From: Druceiella hillmani
Taxonomy: Eukaryota; Arthropoda; Insecta; Lepidoptera; Hepialidae
Length of the DNA stretch: 64,000 nucleotides
Assembly: GCA_039881145.1 (NCBI GenBank)
Contig: JAYKKI010000006.1
Span: forward strand, 23,248,501 to 23,312,500
Reading direction: 5' to 3'
Shown here: positions 54,429 to 64,000 of the stretch, piece after piece
How the letters are laid out: each line of letters opens with the position of its first letter
Numbering within the stretch: the stretch's first letter is position 1
The notes under the pieces: generated by a model
Databases searched by the model: none
What the model saw: only the letters and a program-made list of their open reading frames with translations
What the model was told of the DNA's origin: nothing
Translations under genes and position numbers: made by a program

Positions 54429-55255
54429 GATATTATGAATTACAAAGATAAAACTGAAATATGGTCTAGAAATAGAATTGGAGAGGAAAAGAAATACATT
54501 TTTTTACTTTTGTCTCGAAAACTGAAATTATGAGAATTTTGTTTTATTTCTCCTGCAGTTCATAATTTTCTATCAGTTTGAATGATTTTATATTTTTCGT
54601 CTCGCAAGATTCGGAGGTAAAGAGGAAAATACTTTGTCTCTATTATGACTACAAAATTAAGTAAAAGCAGTTTAGGAATTTTTAAACAAAACTCCGTTTA
54701 TAATCCTGTTCATAATACTTGACTTTGTTATTTCCTTAAGGAAAGCTGGTAGTCTGGGAAATGAAATACCAGTTCAATTAATTTTCGCATTCTTTTACTT
54801 CCAAGATTAGTAGTGCGTAGTGGCAATCATCTTGACGACTTGTCTATCAATGTTTTCAACCTTTCCACTTGGTGGTGGTCTACGAATGTATTGGTTCTTT
54901 AATATTTGGGATTCTGCCACATTTGACGATCTTGCAATATTATACTCTAATCTTATGTAGTTTGATTTGATGGAAGTGAATTTAAATTTTATACAATCAT
55001 TGGTTGTGTTTCCATCGTAATGGAATCAAAATGTGTTTTGTTTTCACATACCGGGCTAAATTTCCATTTGAGCCTCCTGCAATACTTGTTAATGTCTAAC
55101 AGTATTTATATTTTGCTTTTTTTATCTGTTTTTTTAGTGCAATGTGTCCAGAGAGAACTATGTTTTCGATTTGATGACCCTGCAATACATACATTAAAAC
55201 AAATCACATAATATGAGTTAGTGTGAATTGTAATGATACAGAATGGATAATTACG

Positions 55256-55279
55256 TACGTAACTCAAATATGCACTCAC
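55256..55279 (+). repeat. Second copy of the 24-base block
   Basis: Exact repeat of 54,339-54,362 in direct orientation, 917 bp apart. Confidence 0.9.
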
Positions 55280-55419
55280 GTTATGTCTATTGTCAAATTG
55301 ATGTGTATTATGTTACATTATAAAAGTAAGACCACTTTTTACAAATAAATATTTTAAAATAGTTTTATTTACATTTGACAAATAAATAATTACCTGTCGT
55401 ATTGTACACTGCGAATATA

Positions 55420-55640
55420 TTGCAACCGACCACTGGCGCGCCAGTTGAGCGCCATTATATGAGCAGCACATGCCTGATAAAGCGACAAACTAAAACAACA
55501 CCGTGCTCCTCTCACTCTCAGGGTAACAAGTCAGTTTTGAAAAACTAAGTGCCCGACCGAGCTAGGAAGTAGTTCGCATAGTTCGTCCACGAGAGCGTTC
55601 ATTCGAACTAGGTTGTTCGGTAACTACACGACTCTACTCC
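55420..55640. other. CpG-rich island with a 12-bp GC palindrome
   Basis: A roughly 220-bp block with many CpG sites in otherwise AT-rich sequence. It contains the perfect palindrome CTGGCGCGCCAG (55,433-55,444). It has no open frame of note. It could be a promoter or first-exon region of an unannotated transcript, or part of an LTR or other repeat. I cannot decide from sequence alone. Confidence 0.35.
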
Positions 55641-57029
55641 GTGGCTATTTTAAAATAGCTTTCGGGACCATATTTTGAATTAAAATAAAGAATTTTATAA
55701 AGAAGTCCAGATGAATATCTGGACTTAATTTCCGTATTATAACAAATAAAATTTACTTAACTGCCTCTAAAATATTTAAAAACATTCTTCTCCACGAAGG
55801 TACAGCAGTATAAGGATAAATGCAATATAAGCAGTAATAATTGTTATGTTGTTAAGTAGTTGGATTACTTTTTCACTTTATTGATCTCCGTTTCCGTACT
55901 GTTTTCAGTGACCTTGAAAAATATTTAATTTTTTAAACTTTATTTTCTATAAAATTATTAAAATTGGAAACTAATTAAATTAAATACAAAAACCTTGCTG
56001 TAAACCATATTATAATAATATCGTTATTTTGTTACTGAATTACATCACTAAAATAATTTATTTAAAAAAAAATTATTTAAATTTTATTTCGTGCCTTTCA
56101 GTGTGACCGCTTTGAATAATTACTCAAGTAAAGGCTAATTAACTAGTATAAGTATCATTAAAATCAGACTGCTACTTCTAGTGGAAAAAAATATTTTTCA
56201 ATCAGTTCATGATTGACCGCATATTAATTATAAAACTAATACACATTATCATTACTGAAAAATATTATCGTAATACCGAGTACTTAAAAAAATAATAATG
56301 GTAACCCAGTTACTTGCTTTTATCCATTTTCTTTTAATTCAGTGTGTTTCTTTAGTGTCAAATCTCTAACGTAAAGAGATAAAACAAAAAATCAAGTGAT
56401 GTTGAAATTGCATTGTACATGAGACTTAAAGGTTATTGACGAGTCGTAACACGAGTAACGAACAACGAGTCATAACGAACCGTACTTAACGTCAAGCTTC
56501 AAAAAAATATAATATATAATATACATTTTGTAAAATTGTGCCCTTGACGTATCTGTACATTAGAAACGTTTACTAAAATATGATTTAGGGAAAGATGACA
56601 AATATATTAGAAAATAAAAACATTGTTTTTTGAAATTTGCCTGTATGGTTTGGTATTGTTACAAATCTGATTTTGATTAAACTTTCAGATAGTCATAAAA
56701 TAGAAATTAAAATAACTTCTACTTCATTACATTTGATTTGTTTAATCGTATGATATGTTAATTTAATAATGTAATTAACTGACATAAACTTAAATAAAAG
56801 CTTACTTTGTTTCGTCAGTTTCATTCAAATGTTAATCCATTGTCAATATTTGTAACAATACAGCAATTTTTATACACACATCCTTGGCTGCTAACAATAA
56901 TTACAGGGAAACTTTGTTGTAATGAACTTGACAGCTAAAATAAAAACCACTTTTAATTGAAATTTTTTAGTGCATTTTATTTTACTTTTTGACCATGATC
57001 ATGATTTGAAAACTAAGAGGGCACTTATA

Positions 57030-57085
57030 AAAACTGCATAGCGACGTCTGCGCGTACGACGTCCCGAGCGCAGCTTGTAATTAAT
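57030..57085. other. Short CpG cluster
   Basis: About 50 bases dense in CpG (GCGACGTCTGCGCGTACGAC and following) in AT-rich flanks. Origin unknown. Confidence 0.3.
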
Positions 57086-58441
57086 AAAAATATTTTCATA
57101 TATTTATTGCGTTTGCCTATATTCATATATTTATTTTCTGCAGCGGATTGTTCTCATTATGATACAGTATGCCTGACTTGAGATTTCTTAAATACTCGCT
57201 CTGAAGTAAAACGAGCTTTGGTCTATTATCGTCCTACATGCCGCAGCTGAGACGCCACTATAAATATAAATTTAGATCATCCACTTATAAATCTAGATAT
57301 TAGATTCCACAAGCTATAAAAAGAAGTATTGATTAATATAAAAAATTGCATTCAAGTTGCAACAAATATTGAACATATAGAAATTTGTATTAAAACTCAA
57401 AGTCCCTTTAGAATTTTTCACGGTGTGGCCTATTGTTTTATCGACTGTCCATTAGAAATATCAAAGCTTCTTCAATTTCTTGCTTTTTATTACGAAAGAA
57501 CGTTTTCAAAATAAATGAATGAGCAAGACTAGAGAAATCGCACTCGTGTTGATTGAAGTAAATGAGTAGTTTATTATTGCGTACAAATCATCACAAACAA
57601 TAAATATTTTAATGAATACCTTATATTTTTGATTTTCGTTTTTAAACATTAATTATTATAAAAAAATTATAACAGAAATTCGTATTTACAAGTTTAAATT
57701 TTGGACTAGAATTAAATATAAATTGGCGGAATAAATAAATGGAAATAACAATATTTCCTTAGAAAAGTTTTCTATCGTTATTTACATTGTCAACATTCGA
57801 TAAATATTCCAATTATTTCATCGGGATACTTACTTTTAGTTTAATCATAAAACTTAACACCAATATTGGCTCACGAATAAAATGCTGCTTAACTAGATTT
57901 TACATAAAGGTTTAATAATTGTATATTTTAATACACATAATTTTGTGGTAAAAAATAATTTCATTCAGCGATTGTCATTTATACAAAATACCCGCGCGGA
58001 ATAAAAAAAATGTAATGTTTATTACCCAATTTTATGTAAAGATACATATACGATACATTAATGAATAATGAAAAGGTATCTCTGCAAGGTAGATAGCAAA
58101 GACAAAATGCTATTCTCGAAGTCCGAACCCGTTCCCGTAATTTCCTTGTCATGTTACATTTGATTCTCTTTCTATCTTCACACTTAAAACATCCACACTA
58201 ATATTAAAAATGCAAAAATGGAATTTCACTGGTTTGTTTGTTTTACTTTCACGCCTCAGACACCTAACAGATCGTTGTGAAATTATGTATGTTTATATTT
58301 AATTTGTCTTATAAAGGAAAATATAAACGTTTTTCCTCCGATAGAATTTCTTTAGTTTTCTTTTTGGAATTAAAAGGATTATCTTATTAGAAACAAGTGC
58401 GAGAATGTAAATAAATATGAATGTTTACTAAATAATTTGAT

Positions 58442-58479
58442 TGTACGGTCCTAATATTTTTGTACGGTCCTAATATTTT
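58442..58479 (+). repeat. 19-bp tandem duplication
   Basis: GTACGGTCCTAATATTTT occurs twice in a row. Confidence 0.9.
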
Positions 58480-59066
58480 AAATAATCGTTATGAGTTTGA
58501 AAAGGTCTTTCTGCAAAATAATTTATTTTATTTTTAAATTAAATTAATCTAATGTCAAAATTAATTAACTTATTGCTCATTTTCCAGCCAATGGAAATCG
58601 AGTATGAAAACTAATTTAGATAAATCGTTTTCTTTTGTTCCATATTGTTGTATAAATGTTTACTTGTCTTAAAATAATTCTGCTCATATTAATCTAACAT
58701 TTCATTTCATTCTTTGTATGCACATTCCAATAAATTTTTAAGCCGTTTCGAATGTCGTTGTGTATGAATATTTTTGTTCAAATATATTTTCATTCCTGTA
58801 TCAACTACCAATAATGTTAACAATTCGTTATTATATTGTGCACATATTCCTTATTAATGAATATCATTGTGACATTCGACTTGGCGTGAATCTTCCTCGG
58901 TATTTCTTTATTATTTATTATGAGGTTACAATTTGCAATTGCAATTTTGTTTATGTAAAATTAACGGAAAGAAAATTATATTTAATTTTAAATTACCTTG
59001 AAAGAAATATTTATCCAAAAAAAAATTATTACGAATATTTATATAGGTTAAAGAAAAACATCTACA

Positions 59067-60038
59067 TGCTGTACTACTGTTTGCGACCTTTAACAATTTC
59101 ATTCCAGTCTTCATAAAAATCCACAATACATGTAATGAGATGGTTCCCTTATCTCATTGGAGTAAGTAAATTTTGAATTTCGTGAAAATATTTTGGTTTA
59201 ATTACATAATTTTTTTATCCTTTGAACAAGCGTAAAAAGGATAACAATTATGAGTAACTAAAATGATGAATACTTTGCGGTTTTTACCTGGTAAAAAATG
59301 GATCTAAAATTGGCAATCTGATAATCCACAACATTGTTTTTAAGTGAAAAGAAATTAAAGAGTCGTGTTTGTGTTCTACTCCGCTATTCCACTTGCACCG
59401 TGGGCAATCTTGGGACTGATTCTTGTCGGTTGTATTGTTTTCTCCATATTCACTTACAAATATTTTTTCAACCTCCATTTGCATATTTGTAACTCCCTCG
59501 AAATTAATTTTAAATTAATTTCTAGTTTTTAATCAATTAGCTACACTTTATATAATATTAATCGGTAAATATAGTGTTTCTGTTATTTACATTAATTAAT
59601 AGTATTTTCCCCCAAATGAACGTATATTTATTAATAATAAATGTTGAGAAATAAGTGCACAATTGAATAAAGGGAAAAAACAAACACAAACTATTTGAAA
59701 TATTCTATGAACAGTAAATACGAAATAAGTTTATGTTCTAACATTTCAACAAAGAACAAAGAAAAATAAATACATTTATAATATATCCAATTGAATACAA
59801 CAATACATAAATGTGACAATGTTAATTGAAGTAAGTGAAACAATATTTTTTTTTAGAACAAGACGTAAAATTAATTTGTACAACATTTGTTATTAACTTA
59901 TCAAATAAATAAAGCTGCAATTATGGATTGCCCGTTGCTTAATTCATTAGCGTCTTAGTTCTATTCTAACATGATAATTAAATTAATATATGAAACTAAA
60001 CTAATCCCAAGTCACAATTTAATTCTAGAGCCTTTTCT
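59067..60038. repeat. 0.97-kb direct repeat, copy 1
   Basis: Nearly identical to 61,755-62,698 in the same orientation. Homology begins at TGCTGTACTACTGTTTGCG and ends at GAGCCTTTTCT. The offset is 2,688 at the start and 2,660 at the end, because copy 2 lacks about 28 net bases near 62,575. Few substitutions separate the copies. No transposon ends are recognised, so this may be a segmental duplication or an unknown non-autonomous element. Confidence 0.9.
59284..59484 (-). CDS. 66-codon open frame kept in both repeat copies, probably not a gene
   Basis: The frame starts MQMEVEKIFVSEYGEN and contains a CPRCKWN stretch that looks like half of a metal-binding knuckle. The second copy (61,972-62,172) is open at the same place. 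However, the two copies differ by just three bases in this frame and all three change the amino acid (His/Leu, Pro/Thr, Pro/Leu), so there is no sign of selection on a protein. It could be a decayed exon. Confidence 0.2.
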   Translation of the reverse strand: MQMEVEKIFVSEYGENNTTDKNQSQDCPRCKWNSGVEHKHDSLISFHLKTMLWIIRLPILDPFFTR

Positions 60039-61180
60039 GGGGCCTGTAAAATCTGGTTAATAAAAAAGAGAATAGCCTAGAACGCCCTGGTAGTACTTCG
60101 TTTATACCATGGAGCATTTCCACCCAACAGGATTAAAAATAGTCAAAACAACGGTCAACGTTATAAATAATTTTTAATACATACCTTGGCTACATTTGAG
60201 ATCAATACCCTTGCGTAGTATAATGCTTCCTTGTTTGTTTTCATAAATTTCAATATTTACTATTATCTCATCGGTGTATCGAAATATATAGAATGTTGCA
60301 AGATTATGAGTTTATGCATAGAAACATTGCGATAACTTTAATGTGTATATTTATAAAATATTTGTTAAAATATCTTTACAGCTAATTTAAAAAAGTAATT
60401 TTAATATATATATTTTCCGGTACAGGTAGAGTTAGCCTCTGAAATCTATGGACTTTTCTTCGATTACATACACTAACACTTTCCAGAGTAAACGATCTAA
60501 CCTACCGAATTAAAATTCATCTAAAAAATTTTAAATATAAGTGAACAGACATAAAGATGAAAGTTGAATTCTTGGAAAATTATGTATTAGCTTTAGTTTG
60601 AACACTCTGTAGACAAAAATATTTTTTTTATTTTATATACTTCAGTTGTGGGGTGTGAGTTATTTAAAAATATAATAATTTTTAAAATGCCACTTCAATA
60701 ATCATGTTCTTTTGTAATAATGTTTAAAAATTCATAATGCACAGCTAAACATTTCCTAAAAATTGGTTACTAAAAACCCCCAATATTTACAAAGTTACTG
60801 TTTGAAATAGAAATGTGCACACCAAGACTTAAATTTTATGGCTACTTAAACCGTAAATCTGATAAAGCGATGGTAACTAATTTCATGTGAAATTTTTATA
60901 ACAAGTAGATATGGGAACTAAATTCACGTGAAATTTTTACAACATTTAGTACAAGTTTCGTTGTATTCGATACAGTACCGTACACGTAAATATGAGATTG
61001 TGCTTATTAACACATCTCGGTGAATAACAACATATGTACAAGTTGAATTCATACCTACTCATATGTATTCACTTACACAAATACACCTTACCTAAATTAT
61101 GGTATCAAACATATCATAACTTGAGATACATTATAACTTAACTAAAATATAACAATATTTACAGGCTGGAAAAAATCGAT
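60039..61180. other. AT-rich sequence between the repeat copies, nothing recognised
   Basis: No coding motif or RNA gene was seen. An imperfect local duplication (CTAATTTCATGTGAAATTTT / CTAAATTCACGTGAAATTTT) lies at about 60,876-60,945. Confidence 0.4.
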
Positions 61181-61754
61181 CTATTTATTTATTTATTCAT
61201 GAAACTACAAGTTTAGAAAACTAATTGTGAAATAGCAGGTTTATTGCTACAAGAACATCTTACAGCTAATCACAAGAAAACAAGTTCTGTGGCAGAGTGT
61301 AACTGGTAATTAATGGCATTTACGAAAGCAGAGTTATCGATATAGATATAACTATGGAAAACAAAAATAATATAAAAATAAATAAAACAAAAACAGAACA
61401 GCCATAAGTTAGGAAAGGGAAGGGATAAGGGTGGTGTTTAAAATGGATTTCGATCTGCCAATTATGATGGGTAATGTAGTTTCAGATGACTTTTAGAATA
61501 ATGAAATAAGGGTGTATTTTGTATATTGGTGTTCATTTGAGTTCATTATCTAGTAGCATATAAGGTAAATGATTCCATGTAGAAAATAATTACATGCCGA
61601 GTGATTAGGGGTTTTGTTTATGGAACGTAATTCCAAGCTGATAGATATTTTCATGAATTGAATTCTATAGAGGTTTAGGAGATAATCATCATTGCTTTTC
61701 CAAATGTACTGCACATGTGTTATGAAACAATTTGTCGTAATTTGTACTACTGTT
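61181..61754 (-). mobile_element. 3' end of a LINE, 5' truncated
   Basis: On the minus strand the segment ends in an (AAAT)n tail (complement of 61,181-61,198), preceded by a 3' UTR-like region with TGTAGCAATAAACC. Further upstream is decayed sequence reading like a LINE C-terminus (NIYQLGITFHKQNP, WNHLP). The tail type is common in insect non-LTR elements. Its 5' truncation point meets the start of repeat copy 2 at 61,755. Confidence 0.45.
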
Positions 61755-62698
61755 TGCTGTACTACTGTTTGCGACCTTTAACAATTTCATTCCAGTCGGC
61801 ATAAAAATCCACAATACATGTAATGAGATGGTTCCCTTATCTCATTGGAGTAAGTAAATTTTTAATTTCGTGAAAATATTTTGGTTTAATTACATAATTT
61901 TTTTATCCTTTGAACGAGCGTAAAAAGGATAACAATTATGAGTAACTAAAATGATGAATACTTTGCGGTTTTTACCTGGTAAAAAATAGATCTAAAATTG
62001 GCAATCTGATAATCCACAACATTGTTTTTAAGTGAAAAGAAATTAAAGAGTCGTGTTTGAGTTCTACTCCGCTATTCCACTTGCACCGTGTGCAATCTTG
62101 GGACTGATTCTTGTCGGTTGTATTGTTTTCTCCATATTCACTTACAAATATTTTTTCAACCTCCATTTGCATATTTGTAACTCCCTCGAAATTAATTTTA
62201 AATTAATTTCTAGTTTTTAATCAATTAGCTACACTTTATACAATATTAATCGGTAAATATAGTGTTTCTGTTATTTACATTAATTAATAGTATTTTCCCC
62301 CAAATGAACGTATATTTATTAATAATAAATGTTGAGAAATAAGTGCACAATTGAATAAAGGGAAAAAACAAACACAAACTATTTGAAATATTCTATGAAC
62401 AGTAAATAAGAAATAAGTTTATGTTCTAACGTTTCAACAAAGAACAAAGAAAAATAAATACATTTATAATATATCCAATTGAATACAACAATACATAAAT
62501 GTGACAATGTTAATTGAAGTAAGTGAAACAATATTTTTTTTTAGAATAAGACGTAAAATTAATTTGTACAACATTTTTTCCGTTTTATTATCCGTTGCTT
62601 AACTCATTAGCGTCTTAGTTCTATTCTAACATGATAGTTAAATTAATATATGAAACTAAACTAATCCCAAGTCACAATTTAATTCTAGAGCCTTTTCT
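61755..62698. repeat. 0.95-kb direct repeat, copy 2
   Basis: Direct copy of 59,067-60,038. Just before it, TACTACTGTTTGC is present once more (61,745-61,757), so the first 13-15 bases of the repeat are locally duplicated at the junction with the LINE fragment. Confidence 0.9.
61972..62172 (-). CDS. 66-codon open frame, copy 2, probably not a gene
   Basis: Counterpart of 59,284-59,484 with three amino-acid differences. The CPRC stretch of copy 1 reads CTRC here. Confidence 0.15.
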   Translation of the reverse strand: MQMEVEKIFVSEYGENNTTDKNQSQDCTRCKWNSGVELKHDSLISFHLKTMLWIIRLPILDLFFTR

Positions 62699-64000
62699 CT
62701 GAAATTAATTACAGTCGATCATGAATATAATTTATTATTTCCTAATCTGAAAAGTTTTTTCTTGTTTAGAATAGATATCTAGATTCGTATCGATGTTAAT
62801 ACTGGAAATTGTTTTGAGTATTGAGTATTCTAGGTCTTTGCTATGAGAAACTGTAACTATAATCTCTTCCAAGCAATGAAAGTTGCTTACGGGAGTCGCT
62901 AAAAGGTATTATGTAGGAATGATAAGAAATTCGTTTCTTTTCATAAATGCTATAACCATTTATGTATGTTAATGCAATTTTCCAATACATTCAGGGTGAA
63001 ATTTTTTTTCTCCCCTTTTATTGAGTGGGGTGTGTTGGGAATGATATTTCAAAATAGAGTGAAAATTTCGGTTTTAAACCTAGTTGGCAAAATATTAATC
63101 TATAATGTAATATGCAACCCAATAAGTCCCGCCCCGTCTATTTTTTTCAACCATTGGTCTTGAACAAAATAATAGAACCATTATTTAATTAGAATTTTCA
63201 AACAAAATTAATTTTAGCAATAATAATTTCAAAAGATATGGACAGCTACGGAAACACATGTTTTTTATATTACTATATACATGTAACCGCTATATATCTA
63301 AATAAATATTTATCCACCTAATTGGTACGGATTTATGTTATATTGATTATCAGATTCAAAAGTTTAATATTTATCTTAGAATTGAAAAGTATTTTATTGT
63401 TTACTCTGAAATAATACAGATATTATCAAGTAGTAGCAGAAATATTTTAGCATTGTTACGAATGTGGCGCTAATTATGGACGAGATAATTGAATACAATC
63501 AACTGAAGGAGGTCTCTTTGAAATGTCATGAAGATGAGAAAACTATTTTTTGCTTAATCACTTATAGTAACTTGATTGGGAAATTTATCTACCACCAAAG
63601 AATGGACTTACGTAGGGAGATTTACTGTCAAATATTATCGTGTTGATTACGAACATAGCTTCCATATCATAACCAGAGTACGCACATAACTTCGTATTGC
63701 TTTGACCTGTGTTTCATGTACTCACATTTTTAGACGCAGTATTACGAGAAGCACCCAGTATAGATATTTGTTATGGTCCAATGATCGCATCATTAGGTTA
63801 TGGAGTTGCTTGATAGCTCATAACTGATCACTAAATACAATTTGTTCAAATTACCATGTGTTTTCTGTCTTATTTGTTATTGTTTTATAACCATTTATTT
63901 CCCTTTCTTACATTTTCCCAAATCCCTCGAGTAAATCTGTGAGTTGTTCATAGAGTTTCCAAGAATTAAATAAACAAATATGGTCAATGATAAGGTCACC
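62699..64000. other. AT-rich sequence, no recognised gene
   Basis: A 60-codon plus-strand frame at 63,464-63,646 (MALIMDEIIEYNQLKEVSLK and on) is somewhat less AT-rich and looks protein-like, but no family is recognised and its length is near chance. Confidence 0.35.

Larger units (their letters stand above)
53382..59066. other. AT-rich stretch with a CpG-rich island, no recognised gene
   Basis: Short open frames at 53,561-53,755, 55,020-55,211, 57,329-57,514 and 58,760-59,116 show no domain. The frame at 55,020 is preceded internally by a pyrimidine tract and AG near 55,138, so a short exon cannot be excluded, but support is weak. Confidence 0.35.

Overview
This window looks like non-coding, repeat-rich chromosome from an insect. 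It is strongly A+T-rich, has many long (TA)n arrays, and holds no intact host gene that I can recognise. The recognisable proteins are all transposon-derived: two LINE retrotransposons, a mariner and a Tc1-like DNA transposon. A tRNA-headed SINE and a dispersed repeat that I recall from insect, especially lepidopteran, genomes support an insect host. No species can be named.

Layout: 0.5-3.87 kb is a decayed CR1/Daphne/jockey-like LINE. 3.9-10.7 kb is AT-rich sequence with TA arrays. 10.74-11.36 kb is a Tc1-like transposase remnant and 11.83-12.0 kb a SINE on the minus strand. 13.49-13.71 kb is a compact foldback (MITE-like) element. 13.7-19.85 kb is mostly featureless apart from a GC-richer open frame (15.65-15.87 kb), a GC-rich patch (17.8 kb) and a perfect hairpin (18.5 kb).

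The centre, 19.85-46.09 kb, is the most unusual part: two nested inverted repeats. An older outer pair (about 19,853-27,545 and 38,812-46,092) is clearly diverged and carries arm-specific insertions. Inside it lies a nearly perfect palindrome of about 3.08 kb per arm (32,173-35,255 and 35,716-38,796) around a 460-bp spacer. The outer end of each inner arm falls inside a mariner transposase: the left copy continues past the boundary, while the right copy is cut off and abuts the outer right arm within about 15 bp. The spacer contains one arm of the foldback element seen at 13.5 kb.

Directly outside the right outer arm is a 5'-truncated but well preserved RTE-type LINE (46.13-48.89 kb) with one frameshift. 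From 48.9 to 64 kb the sequence is AT-rich. It holds a candidate terminal exon of a cysteine-rich peptide (53.2 kb), a CpG-rich island (55.4-55.6 kb), and a 0.95-kb direct duplication (59.07-60.04 and 61.76-62.70 kb) with a LINE 3' end next to the second copy.

No operon or pathway is present. The elements are related by insertion, duplication and inversion, not by shared function. All similarity statements come from reading by eye and no alignment program was run.
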